Assembly (NCBI GenBank): GCA_031254095.1
Contig: JAIRVC010000146.1
Coordinates: 1 to 7,138 of the forward strand
Reading direction: 5' to 3'
Length of the DNA stretch: 7,138 nt
Source: Acidobacteriota bacterium
GTDB taxonomy: Bacteria; Acidobacteriota; UBA6911
Part shown: positions 1-6,502 of the stretch, piece after piece
Layout: each line of letters starts with the position of its first letter
How positions within the stretch are numbered: position 1 is the stretch's first letter
Notes under the pieces: generated by a model
Seen by the model: the letters and a program-made list of their open reading frames with translations, nothing else
Databases searched by the model: none
What the model was told of the DNA's origin: nothing
Made by a program: the position numbers and the translations under genes

Positions 1-62
1 TTTCCCTTTCTATTTTGTCAGTAAGTTAAGTTTTGACCTGTCAGCGCAGACGCACCTAAACA

Positions 63-119
63 TACTTTATGGCTATCAAACATAAGCATTTACGCTTTAT
101 GAAGATAATTCATAAAGTA
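63..119. repeat. Cluster of alternating inverted half-sites (CTTTATG / CATAAAG)
   Basis: Four related half-sites alternate in orientation at a spacing of about 14-16 bp: ACTTTATG (64-71), CATAAGC (81-87), GCTTTATG (94-101) and CATAAAGT (111-118). The inner pair extends to a perfect 9-bp inverted repeat, CTTTATGAA (95-103) and TTCATAAAG (109-117), around a 5-base centre. The outermost sites form a second perfect 9-bp inverted repeat, TACTTTATG (63-71) and CATAAAGTA (111-119). The stems are AT-rich and have no T-run on either side, so this does not look like a terminator. An operator array or a recombinase-binding site would fit the geometry. It does not match the Xer dif layout. The function is inference only. 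Confidence 0.45.
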
Positions 120-128
120 CATCGCTCA

Positions 129-170
129 TTACATGAAATGAAATTTAGATGCGCCTGAAGTAGTTGACAT
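129..170 (-). CDS. 13-codon leader-peptide-like frame (or truncated gene start)
   Basis: An ATG at 170-168 starts the peptide MSTTSGASKFHFM and ends at TAA (131-129). A clear Shine-Dalgarno, CAGGAG (185-180), lies 9 bases upstream. This matches the motif and spacing in front of spmA (CAGGAG, 9 bases), which supports real translation initiation. No frame continues beyond the stop: 1-128 is full of stops in all minus-strand frames. The short frame is therefore either a genuine leader or small peptide, or the surviving start of a gene whose body has been lost. The composition (Ser/Thr-rich, then Lys-Phe-His-Phe) resembles the cytoplasmic tail before the first membrane helix of some transporters, which is speculation. 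The same reading frame stays open upstream to about 317, but that part overlaps strong hairpins and is better read as RNA. Confidence 0.35.
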   Translation of the reverse strand: MSTTSGASKFHFM

Positions 171-382
171 GGCGGTTTGCTCCTGTTGAGAGTTAAGTTT
201 ACGCTTGCCAACTTCAAAGAGGGCGAGCGACCATGCAGGTTGACAGACCGGCCTACAGAAACCAGCGAGCTGCGAGGCTCCCTGCATGATCGCCCATAAG
301 GAGACCATAACGGACAAACCGCCTTTCAGCGGTTGTCCGTCTGTAGATTCGGGCTGTCAAACCCGTGTGCTGTTTCCAGCGC
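171..382 (-). promoter_or_regulatory. Candidate structured 5' leader RNA, family not recognised
   Basis: Reading 382 to 171 on the minus strand, several helices appear in series. First is GCTG-GAAA-CAGC (380-369), a GNRA-type tetraloop hairpin. Next is a short CGGG/CCCG pairing near 365-350. A strong hairpin follows at 340-310: 12 pairs with one bulged base and a 6-base loop. A larger two-part stem is formed by TCGCCC/GGGCGA (295-290 with 226-221) and CATGCAGG/CCTGCATG (288-281 with 239-232). It encloses about 41 bases that can fold further. The series ends at the Shine-Dalgarno of the 13-codon frame at 170. This is the layout of a cis-regulatory leader. I compared it by eye with the common riboswitch consensus motifs (TPP, cobalamin, SAM, glycine, lysine, c-di-GMP, guanidine, Moco and others) and matched none. 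The helices are seen; the regulatory role is inferred. Confidence 0.4.
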
Positions 383-388
383 AAAAAC

Positions 389-397
389 ATCATACCA
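389..397 (-). promoter_or_regulatory. Extended -10 promoter, candidate
   Basis: The minus strand reads TGGTATGAT (397-389), which fits the extended -10 pattern TGn followed by a TATAAT-like hexamer (TATGAT). The hexamer 17 bases further upstream (AAGAAG, 417-412) is a poor -35, so the extended motif would have to compensate. The predicted start would be near position 382, exactly where the first leader hairpin begins. Confidence 0.3.
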
Positions 398-430
398 TGC
401 TGGAAAAATTACTTCTTCATATGATGAAGG

Positions 431-589
431 TTATTCTTTCTCATGCGGCATAGTGGGTGCGATTGAGGAAGGAATAATAACCAGCTGCGCCGCAATCAAC
501 GAGGCAATCAGCACCAGGGATCGCGCGTGACTCGAGTAACCGTTTATAGTTTTTTGCGCCCTGTGCGGTAAAAAACACCGCGGCGGCAT
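431..589 (-). CDS. Possible 52-residue single-pass membrane protein downstream of xerC
   Basis: This frame opens with an ATG one codon after the xerC amber stop (TAG CGT ATG) and is in the same reading phase as xerC. About 20 polar residues are followed by a strongly hydrophobic segment (residues 25-40, SLVLIASLIAAQLVII) and a short polar tail ending HEKE. The hydrophobic part uses codons like those of the neighbouring genes, which suggests it is or was coding. No Shine-Dalgarno is visible. A second frame begins at 602 with ATG overlapping the xerC stop and encodes KNYKRLLESRA before the phases cross. Joining the two by a frameshift would place a basic stretch just before the helix, so this may be a decayed small membrane gene. 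It is not HslV, which follows xerC in many Bacillota. Confidence 0.25.
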   Translation of the reverse strand: MPPRCFLPHRAQKTINGYSSHARSLVLIASLIAAQLVIIPSSIAPTMPHEKE

Positions 590-592
590 ACG

Positions 593-1546
593 CTAATCGC
601 ATTGTTTGCCGTCGGCGCGTGGATGGCACTTTTGATACACGCGCAGCAGTTTATCCACGGAAACGTGCGTGTATCTCTGCGTCGTTGACAGGCTTTCGTG
701 TCCCAGAAGCTCCTGAATGGCGCGAAGATCGGCGCCCGAATCAAGCATATGCGTGGCAAAAGTATGCCGCAGCGTATGCGGATGGGCTTTCAGCTTTTTC
801 GCCAGCAGCGCCATATAGCGATCCATGATATTGCCAACGCTCCGGGCGGTCAGCCTTCCGCCGTCGCGCAGGTTTAAAAAGAGAGCGTCGCGTTCGTCCG
901 CCGGCGGCCGCCGTTTTTTCGCGGCGAAAACGGGCCGCTCCACGAGATATTTTTCCAGCGCCGAGGCCGCTTTTTTCCCGAAAGGAACGATTCTCTCTTT
1001 CCGCCCTTTGCCAAGCACGCGCGCAAGCCGCTCATTCGCGCTGATGTTTTCGAGATCAAGGCCGACAAGTTCGCTGACGCGCAGCCCCGAACCGTAGAGC
1101 AATTCAAGAATGGCGCGGTCGCGCGCGCCCGCAAGGGTGTTCACGTCCGGCATCTCCATAAGTTCTTCAATCGCGTCAATGGTCATGAAATCCGGAAGCC
1201 GCAGTTCTTTTTTGGGCGAGGCGACGGAGCGCGCCGGGCTTGTTCTTATGACGTCAGGCGCGGCCAGATATTTCAAAAACGACCGCAGCGTCGCCAGTTT
1301 TCGCGCGGCGGAGGATTTTTTGTTGTGTTTTTCGTAAAGCGCGCCAAGAAACTCGCGGATGGTAAGGTTGTCGATATCTCCGATTTCCGGCGCGGGACGC
1401 GCCTTTCCATCCGGCGCGGTCGTCAGATACAAATAAAACTGCCGGAGGTCGGAGTCGTAATTACGCAGCGTATGAGGTGAAACATTTCTCTGCGCACGCA
1501 GATAATCGAGAAATTTCTTCATCCACTCCGTCAGCGACTCTTGCAT
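593..1546 (-). CDS. xerC: Tyrosine recombinase XerC
   Basis: Site-specific recombinase of the phage-integrase (tyrosine) family. Host Xer enzymes act with a partner at the chromosomal dif site to resolve chromosome dimers at division. The 317-residue protein has the Xer N-terminal SAM-like DNA-binding domain (about 1-100, with SPHTLRNYDSDLRQF near 23-37) and the C-terminal catalytic domain (about 115-310). All six catalytic positions are present: Arg156 in GSGLRVSEL, Lys180 in GKGRKE, His257 and Arg260 in HTLRH, His283 in LLGH, and the nucleophile Tyr292 in RYTH. The end, near YQKCHPRA, is where family members normally stop. The ATG at 1546 has only a weak AGG upstream; Met9 is an alternative but lies closer to its GGAG. 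The gene lies 101 bp after trmFO, an order conserved in many Bacillota, which favours a housekeeping Xer over an integrase. XerC versus XerD cannot be settled by eye. Confidence 0.9.
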   Translation of the reverse strand: MQESLTEWMKKFLDYLRAQRNVSPHTLRNYDSDLRQFYLYLTTAPDGKARPAPEIGDIDNLTIREFLGALYEKHNKKSSAARKLATLRSFLKYLAAPDVIRTSPARSVASPKKELRLPDFMTIDAIEELMEMPDVNTLAGARDRAILELLYGSGLRVSELVGLDLENISANERLARVLGKGRKERIVPFGKKAASALEKYLVERPVFAAKKRRPPADERDALFLNLRDGGRLTARSVGNIMDRYMALLAKKLKAHPHTLRHTFATHMLDSGADLRAIQELLGHESLSTTQRYTHVSVDKLLRVYQKCHPRADGKQCD

Positions 1547-1632
1547 TGCCTATCCGTTTTGAAACCCGCCTGCCTACCAATTGATCTCTAAAATTACTCT
1601 GGATATGGTTCCCGGCGCCCCGAAGGCTAAAA

Positions 1633-1663
1633 ACTAGCCACTCACCACTAGCCACTAGCCACT
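1633..1663 (-). repeat. Tandem AGTGGCT heptamer tract overlapping the 3' end of trmFO
   Basis: On the minus strand four 7-bp units run in tandem, AGTGGCT, AGTGGCT, AGTGGTG and AGTGGCT (1663-1636), followed by AGT. The tract supplies the final trmFO codons (Val-Ala-Ser-Gly) and its TAG stop (1650-1648), then continues into the spacer. The same heptamer recurs twice at 5117-5130, upstream of ppk1. A 5-bp inverted repeat, GGCTA/TAGCC, follows immediately; there is no T-run after it, so it is not a convincing terminator. Confidence 0.75.
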
Positions 1664-2985
1664 GGCCGCCGCAAGGCGGCATCCATCCATTCCGTCATCG
1701 CTTCCAGCGCCCTTTGCGTTTGAAGCCTGTGACGCTCTTTTTTATCACGAATGGCAAGTATTTCGGCGGACGTTTCCGCAAGAAGGCCAAACGTGATATT
1801 TGCCGGCTGAAAATTTTTCTGTTCAGCGGCAACGTATCGCGCCAGGCTTCCGCACGCCGTTGCAGGCGGCGGCGTACGCGGCGTCTGCCCGCTGGAAAGA
1901 AGCGCGGCGTTCAAGCCCGCCAAAAGGCCGGTCGCCATCGCTTCAATGTATCCTTCGACGCCGCACAACTGTCCGGCAAAAAAAAGCTCAGGCCGCGTTT
2001 TCGCCTGTAGCGTTGCTTGCAGCAGCTGCGGCGAATTAATATATGAATTTCGATGCATCTGTCCGAAACGCAGAAACTCCGCGTTTTCAAGGCCCGGAAT
2101 CATACGGAACACGCGCCGCTGTTCTGAAAATTTCATATGATTCTGAAAACCCACAAGGTTCCATGCGCCGGCTATAAGATTTTCCCTGCGCAGTTGCAGC
2201 GCGGCGTAAGCGCGGCGGCCGGTTCGCGGATCGGTCAACCCTACGGGCTTCATCGGGCCGAAGCGCAGAGTGTCAACGCCGCGGCGCGCCAGTTCCTCAA
2301 CCGGCAAACAGCCCTCAAAATATCGCGGCCTGTCAAATTCGCGCAGCGGCGCGGATTCGGCGCGAATCAGCGCGTCATAAAAAGCAAGGTACTCGTCTTT
2401 TGAGAGAAAGGCGTTCAGATAGTCTTCGCCGCCTTTGCCGTAGCGCGATGCCGCGGAGAGCATTGACATGTCCAGCGACGCGGCGTCTACAATCGGAGAA
2501 ATAGCGTCGTAGAAATAAAGATTTTCCGTTCCGGTAAAAAGCGCGATTGACGCCGCGAGAGCGTCTGATGTCAGCGGGCCGGAAGCCACAACGGTTATGC
2601 CGTCCGCAGGCAACTCTTTTACTTCATCCCGCACGACATTGATTAGCGGTTCGCCGGCAATTTCCTCCGTCAGGCGGCGGCTGAACAATTTACGATCGAC
2701 GGCAAGCGCTTGTCCCGCCGGAACCCTTGTTTCATCCGCTATCCGCATCAGCAAACTGCCCATGCGGCGCAGTTCTTCCTTGAGCAGCCATGGCGCGGTT
2801 CCCGGCTGATCGGACTTCAGCGAATTACTGCACACAAGTTCGCCAAGCCCGTCCGTCGTATGAGCCGGCGTCATAAGCGCGGGGCGCATTTCATAAAGAC
2901 GCACAGGAATTGCGCGCCGGGCGATCTGCCACGCGGCTTCAGCGCCGGCCAACCCTCCGCCTATTACCGTAACAATTTGTTCCAT
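1648..2985 (-). CDS. trmFO: TrmFO, folate/FAD-dependent tRNA m5U54 methyltransferase
   Basis: Cytoplasmic flavoenzyme that makes 5-methyluridine (ribothymidine) at position 54 of the tRNA T-loop, with methylenetetrahydrofolate as carbon donor and FAD/NAD(P)H as reductant. The 445-residue length is normal. The N-terminus has the FAD dinucleotide-binding motif VIGGGLAGAEAA (residues 7-18), with the acidic YEMRP after strand 2 (31-35). LVCSNSLKSD (50-59) carries Cys52, and YFEGCLPVEELARRG carries Cys226; these correspond to the two conserved cysteines (53 and 226) described for the Bacillus enzyme. RFGPMKPVGL (241-250), FAGQLCGVEGYIEA (336-349) and NFQPANITFGLL (391-402) are further family signatures. 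The absence of a GidA-type C-terminal domain separates it from MnmG. The start lies 32 bp after the ppk1 stop and has only a weak AAGAAA upstream, which suggests translation of a shared transcript. The last four residues come from the heptamer repeat. Confidence 0.96.
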   Translation of the reverse strand: MEQIVTVIGGGLAGAEAAWQIARRAIPVRLYEMRPALMTPAHTTDGLGELVCSNSLKSDQPGTAPWLLKEELRRMGSLLMRIADETRVPAGQALAVDRKLFSRRLTEEIAGEPLINVVRDEVKELPADGITVVASGPLTSDALAASIALFTGTENLYFYDAISPIVDAASLDMSMLSAASRYGKGGEDYLNAFLSKDEYLAFYDALIRAESAPLREFDRPRYFEGCLPVEELARRGVDTLRFGPMKPVGLTDPRTGRRAYAALQLRRENLIAGAWNLVGFQNHMKFSEQRRVFRMIPGLENAEFLRFGQMHRNSYINSPQLLQATLQAKTRPELFFAGQLCGVEGYIEAMATGLLAGLNAALLSSGQTPRTPPPATACGSLARYVAAEQKNFQPANITFGLLAETSAEILAIRDKKERHRLQTQRALEAMTEWMDAALRRPVASG

Positions 2986-3017
2986 TGTTTATATTTCTTT
3001 TCGGTCATATTTTATCA

Positions 3018-5078
3018 CTATCGCTCGAACAAAATTTCCTGCGCGTTTATCTGTTCTTTAAAAACTCCCGGGACTTTTTCGTAATTCCCGTTCGGTTTAA
3101 GCTCCCGGAATTTCACATTATCTCTTGAATATAAATCAAACATGTCCGCAAGCTCTTTTTTGATGTTTCTGTCAAAAATCGGCGCGGCAATTTCAAACCG
3201 CCGCGTCGTGTTTCGCGTCATCAAATCAGCCGAGCTTATATAAATACGGCTTTTGCGTCCATCGCCGAAAATAAAAATTCGCGAATGTTCCAGAAAGCGT
3301 CCTACGATATTCGTAACTCTTATATTTTCCGTCTTTCCGGCAACCCCCGGACGCAGGCAGCAGATGCTTCGGACTATCAGATCCACGCGAACACCGCCCT
3401 GTGAAGCCAGAACAAGCGCTTCGATAATTTCGCGGTCCTCAAGAGAATTCAGCTTCAGTCTTATTCTTCCGCCGCTTCCCTTTTTCGTTTCCTCTCCGAT
3501 AAATTCTATTATCTTGCTTTTAAATTGCAGCGGCGCCACTAAAAGACAGGAATATTCGTCCGTCGATGAAGAAGTCGTTACCGAGTTGAAAAATGTCAGG
3601 GCATCGACGCCTATTTTTTTATTGGACGTAATAATTCCCACATCCGTATACAATTTCGCGGTTTTCTCGTTGTAATTGCCGGTCGCCAGATGAGCGATAT
3701 AAATTATGCTTTTCCCGCGTTTTTTTGTTATAAGCGTGATTTTCGAGTGTACTTTGTAGCCTTCAACCCCGTATATCACATTACATCCGGATTCCTCCAG
3801 CCGCTTCGACCAGTTGATATTATTCTCCTCGTCGAATCTCGCGTTCAGTTCGACAACCGCCGTAACCTGTTTACCCGCGTCCGCAAGCCTGCAAAGATAA
3901 TCAATGATCTGCGAATTCTCGCTCAATCTGTAAAGCGCAATTTTTACGCCGATAACGTCCGGATCGCCAATCGACTCTTCCAGCAGCTTCAAATATGGCT
4001 TAACTGAATGCTTCGGATGAGACAAAAATATATCCTGTTTATTTTCAACCAGTTTTAATACAGATTTGCCGTTACTGACTTTATCGGGAAGTCTGGAAAT
4101 TATCTTCGCGTAAGTCAGCCCGTTCAGCGTCAAATCCATTTTATTCTGAATTCCGAATACAAAGCTCATGTCGAGCGGCGTATTCAGGCTGAACGCCTGA
4201 TCTTCGCTTATGTTTAATTTTCCGCAAAGATACTTTTTTACCGCCGGCATCCTGCTTTTATTTCCGCCGCTTAACTCTAATCTTACCGGAGCGAGTTTTC
4301 CGCGTTTTTTTAAAATCTCGCTCATGTAATTTCTGAATTCGGCGTCGTCCAGACCTTCGTATTCATAAAGAGAATCTTCCGCGTTTATATCGGCGTTGCG
4401 CGTTACTCTTACCGGAAAGATGGACAATACTTTATGCCTTTTAAACAGTTCTTTTGCGTAATTACAGATTATCTCCTCGGACAGCATATACCTTAATCCG
4501 CGTCCTTTGCCCGACGGAAGCTCTACAATCCTGCTTACATGTCTATTCTGCGAAATAACCCCGTAGGAATTTTTTTTCTTATAATTGAGTTCAAGTATTA
4601 TATAAATCTGCTTATTCGCAAGATGAGGGAGCGGATGCTTCGTATCCATTATTTGCGGCGACAAAAGCGGCACGATTTCATGCCTGAAATAGTTTTTAAG
4701 CCACTTTTTATCATTCAGATCAAGATCATTGAATTTGCACAGCGTTATTCCGCGTTCTTTCAGAAGGCCGGAAACATGCGAAAAAAGCGCGCCTGATTCT
4801 TTGTATAAATGCTTTGTTGCCTGAAATATTTCTTTTAACTGCCGCTCGGGAGTCCAGCCGGTTCTGCAATCCCTCAAACCCTCGTCTTTCAGCAGCGACT
4901 TTTCATATAAACTTCCAACCCTGATCATGTAAAATTCATCTAAATTGGAGTGGAAAATTGATATAAATTTGAATCGTTCAAAAACCGGCACAGTATCGTC
5001 GCCCGCTTCTTCCAGCACGCGCTTGTTGAATTTTAAAAATGACAATTCTCTGTTTATATAATAATTGGAATTTTTCAT
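3018..5078 (-). CDS. ppk1: Polyphosphate kinase Ppk1
   Basis: Reversibly polymerises the gamma-phosphate of ATP into inorganic polyphosphate, typically as a membrane-associated oligomer. From the chosen start it has 686 residues; E. coli Ppk has 688. The order is an N-terminal domain (YINRELSFLKFNKRVLEEA near residue 6), a head domain, then the two phospholipase-D-like catalytic domains. LYRLSENS carries Arg384, ARFDEENN carries Arg414, GYKVHSK carries the autophosphorylated His444, and AHLATGNYNEKTAKLYTD carries His463. The spacings of 30, 30 and 19 residues equal those of E. coli Arg375, Arg405, His435 and His454. The frame stays open to a GTG at 5129, but that GTG is inside the heptamer repeat. 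Met at 5078 starts exactly where family members begin; Met at 5090 is an alternative with GGGAG too close. The gene is much more AT-rich than its neighbours: 4561-4620 has 16 G/C of 60, against 35 of 60 at 1021-1080 in xerC. It ends with three in-frame stops (TAG TGA TAA). Confidence 0.95.
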   Translation of the reverse strand: MKNSNYYINRELSFLKFNKRVLEEAGDDTVPVFERFKFISIFHSNLDEFYMIRVGSLYEKSLLKDEGLRDCRTGWTPERQLKEIFQATKHLYKESGALFSHVSGLLKERGITLCKFNDLDLNDKKWLKNYFRHEIVPLLSPQIMDTKHPLPHLANKQIYIILELNYKKKNSYGVISQNRHVSRIVELPSGKGRGLRYMLSEEIICNYAKELFKRHKVLSIFPVRVTRNADINAEDSLYEYEGLDDAEFRNYMSEILKKRGKLAPVRLELSGGNKSRMPAVKKYLCGKLNISEDQAFSLNTPLDMSFVFGIQNKMDLTLNGLTYAKIISRLPDKVSNGKSVLKLVENKQDIFLSHPKHSVKPYLKLLEESIGDPDVIGVKIALYRLSENSQIIDYLCRLADAGKQVTAVVELNARFDEENNINWSKRLEESGCNVIYGVEGYKVHSKITLITKKRGKSIIYIAHLATGNYNEKTAKLYTDVGIITSNKKIGVDALTFFNSVTTSSSTDEYSCLLVAPLQFKSKIIEFIGEETKKGSGGRIRLKLNSLEDREIIEALVLASQGGVRVDLIVRSICCLRPGVAGKTENIRVTNIVGRFLEHSRIFIFGDGRKSRIYISSADLMTRNTTRRFEIAAPIFDRNIKKELADMFDLYSRDNVKFRELKPNGNYEKVPGVFKEQINAQEILFER

Positions 5079-5116
5079 AATGCCTGCCATAACTCCCGCG
5101 CGTCCAAAGAAACACC

Positions 5117-5130
5117 AGCCACTAGCCACT
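5117..5130 (-). repeat. Two AGTGGCT heptamers upstream of ppk1
   Basis: Two perfect tandem copies of AGTGGCT (5130-5117, minus strand) lie 38 bp before the ppk1 start, in the 99-bp gap between spmB and ppk1. They are the same unit as the tract at the end of trmFO. The repeat keeps the ppk1 frame open and offers a GTG, which makes a false upstream start (5129) likely in automated annotation. Confidence 0.65.
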
Positions 5131-5177
5131 ACCGTATCGGCAACCGCTGTTTTTTGTGTAAATTTTCAATGAACATT

Positions 5178-5714
5178 TCATAAAAAAGCAAGGCGGCAAA
5201 CTATAACGGCGGCTGCAAGGCTTACCAGATCCGCCGTCAGCCCGGCTACGACGGCGTGGCGTGTTTTCCGGATTCCAACCGCGCCGAAATACACCGCAAG
5301 TACATAAAAGGTAGTTTCGGTGCTGCCGTAGGCCGAAGCCGCAAGCCTGCCGATAAACGAATCCGGGCCATGCGCTGAAATAAGCTCCGTCACAATTCCC
5401 ATCGATCCGCTTCCAGACAGCGGCCGCATGATGGCGAGAGGCAGAATTTCAACAGGAAAACGCAGCAGGCCAAGCACCGGGGCAAGCGCGTTTGCCATCA
5501 TGTCGATCGCGCCCGCCGCGCGCAGCATTCCGACGGCGACAAGCATGGCAACAAGATATGGAATAATGCGAACCGCCGTCTGAATGCCGCCTTTGGCGCC
5601 TTCCACAAAACTTTCATAAACCTTGACCTTCCGGAAAACGCCGTAAATCGGAACCGCGACTAGAAAGAAAGGAATAGCCCAGGTTGAAACCGTTCTGATA
5701 AAATCCGTAATCAT
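5178..5714 (-). CDS. spmB: Spore maturation protein B family (nucleoside-recognition/gate domain) membrane protein
   Basis: Integral membrane protein of 178 residues, typical for SpmB. Hydrophobic segments lie near residues 12-27, 46-66, 73-97, 133-148 and 155-175. Family signatures are RFPVEILPLAIMRPLSGSGS (85-104) and STETTFYVLAVYFGAVGI (131-148), followed by KTRHAV. In Bacillus subtilis SpmA and SpmB act together to give spores normal core dehydration and heat resistance; the transported or gated molecule is not known. Homologues also occur in organisms that do not sporulate, so this gene alone does not show sporulation. The ATG overlaps the spmA stop by four bases (ATGA), with AAGGAAG shortly upstream inside spmA, so translational coupling and a two-subunit complex are likely. 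No clear terminator separates it from ppk1. Confidence 0.9.
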   Translation of the reverse strand: MITDFIRTVSTWAIPFFLVAVPIYGVFRKVKVYESFVEGAKGGIQTAVRIIPYLVAMLVAVGMLRAAGAIDMMANALAPVLGLLRFPVEILPLAIMRPLSGSGSMGIVTELISAHGPDSFIGRLAASAYGSTETTFYVLAVYFGAVGIRKTRHAVVAGLTADLVSLAAAVIVCRLAFL

Positions 5715-6325
5715 TGCGCTTCCTTCTCCGCCTCGCGCTTTGCCGCGAATACAGGCAGTTTTTCAAGCAAACGGGCCGTCGTTATCCCCGCGATCAGCGC
5801 GGCGCAACCGGCCGCCAGCGTTGTGCCGATAATCGCCGTCGGGTCTTTCGACCCGGCCGAAGCCATGACGCCGATCATGGTCGCCGGAATCAACTGCACG
5901 CTGCCGGTGTTGATTGTAAGAAAGGTACACATGGCGTTGGTAGCGACGCCCGGAATTTTATTGAGCTTTTCCAGATCCTCCATCGCCTTCAGCCCGAGAG
6001 GCGTGGCCGCGTTGTTCAGACCCAGCATATTGGCCGCGATATTCATCGTCATGCTGCTCATCGCGGGATGCCCCGCCGGAACATCCGGAAACAGCCGTTT
6101 CATCACGGGATTGAGAGCCCTGGCCACAAGCGCCATAAGGCCGGAGTCTTCCATAATTTTGACCAGTCCCAGCCACAACGCCATTACGCCGATAAGGCCG
6201 ATGGCGATTGTCACCGCTCCGGCGGCGGCGTCGATGGCCGCCGTTGTCACCGCTTCGATTTTGCCGTTGATTCCTCCAAGGACAATTGCCAGAATCACCA
6301 TTGCAAGCCAGATGTAGTTCAGCAT
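5711..6325 (-). CDS. spmA: Spore maturation protein A family (nucleoside-recognition/gate domain) membrane protein
   Basis: Integral membrane protein of 204 residues; SpmA of Bacillus subtilis is about 196. Hydrophobic segments lie near residues 4-20, 34-56, 130-153 and 162-184, and the C-terminal tail is charged (KREAEKEAQ). The hallmark motif NMLGLNNAATPLGLKAMEDL spans 99-118, and TFLTINTGSVQLIPATMIG spans 134-152. These regions identify SpmA rather than SpmB. It is the first gene of an overlapping spmA-spmB pair. The ATG at 6325 is preceded by CAGGAG (6340-6335) with 9 bases between, a good ribosome-binding site. The 34 bp between that start and the inverted-repeat element (ending at 6360) leave little room for a promoter, so transcription may begin inside or upstream of the element. 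The biochemical role is unknown; outside spore formers it is sometimes treated as a possible nucleoside or small-molecule transporter. Confidence 0.92.
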   Translation of the reverse strand: MLNYIWLAMVILAIVLGGINGKIEAVTTAAIDAAAGAVTIAIGLIGVMALWLGLVKIMEDSGLMALVARALNPVMKRLFPDVPAGHPAMSSMTMNIAANMLGLNNAATPLGLKAMEDLEKLNKIPGVATNAMCTFLTINTGSVQLIPATMIGVMASAGSKDPTAIIGTTLAAGCAALIAGITTARLLEKLPVFAAKREAEKEAQ

Positions 6326-6359
6326 AGTTGCAAGCTCCTGTATTTAAGGGCTGTTAAAG

Positions 6360-6502
6360 GGAACCACTGATTAATTGCCTGAGCGGGCGAATTGCTTCGT
6401 TACGCGGTGCTCGTAACCTCAACATATTTCTGTATATGCCTCGGTTCCTGCGCTCCGTGTGCCTCGCACTTCATCCCGCGCAGGCAATTAATCAGTGGTT
6501 CC
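6360..6502. repeat. 143-bp near-palindromic intergenic element
   Basis: The two ends are inverted repeats of 28 bp (6360-6387 and 6475-6502) with 27 matches; each begins GGAACCACTGATTAATTGCC when read inward. The symmetry continues in weakened form to the centre: ACgCGGtGC on the left aligns with ACaCGGaGC read inward from the right, then AACC, then CATAT. The middle is CATA(TTTCTGTA)TATG at 6423-6438. Each half also holds its own small hairpin: GTTACG/CGTAAC (6399-6404 with 6412-6417) on the left and GTGC/GCAC near 6459-6469 on the right. Thus it could form one long hairpin or a branched cruciform. It encodes no transposase. Size, symmetry and intergenic location fit a MITE-like or palindromic (BIME-like) repeat. 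No target-site duplication is evident. Confidence 0.8.

Noticed and set aside
63..119. Chromosomal dif site for XerC/XerD
   Set aside because: dif needs two 11-bp arms with inner ATAA/TTAT around a 6-bp centre; the half-sites here have different inner bases and 5-, 6- or 9-bp centres.
171..317. 62-residue reading frame ending in the 13-codon peptide
   Set aside because: It overlaps the strongest hairpins, depends on a TTG start without a ribosome-binding site, and resembles no protein I recognise. Only its last 13 codons have a proper initiation site.
555..586. GCGGT-(T-rich loop)-ACCGC hairpin just after xerC as an intrinsic terminator
   Set aside because: The T-run is in the loop rather than after the stem, and the sequence after the stem is GC-rich on the minus strand.
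5079..5129. Upstream GTG start for ppk1 giving 17 extra residues
   Set aside because: The GTG is part of the AGTGGCT repeat, has no ribosome-binding site, and the extra residues are absent from the normal Ppk1 N-terminus, which begins at the Met encoded at 5078.
5714..6370. Long plus-strand open frames opposite spmA
   Set aside because: They are antisense shadows of a well-supported gene: compositionally odd (Arg/His-rich or low-complexity), with no ribosome-binding site.
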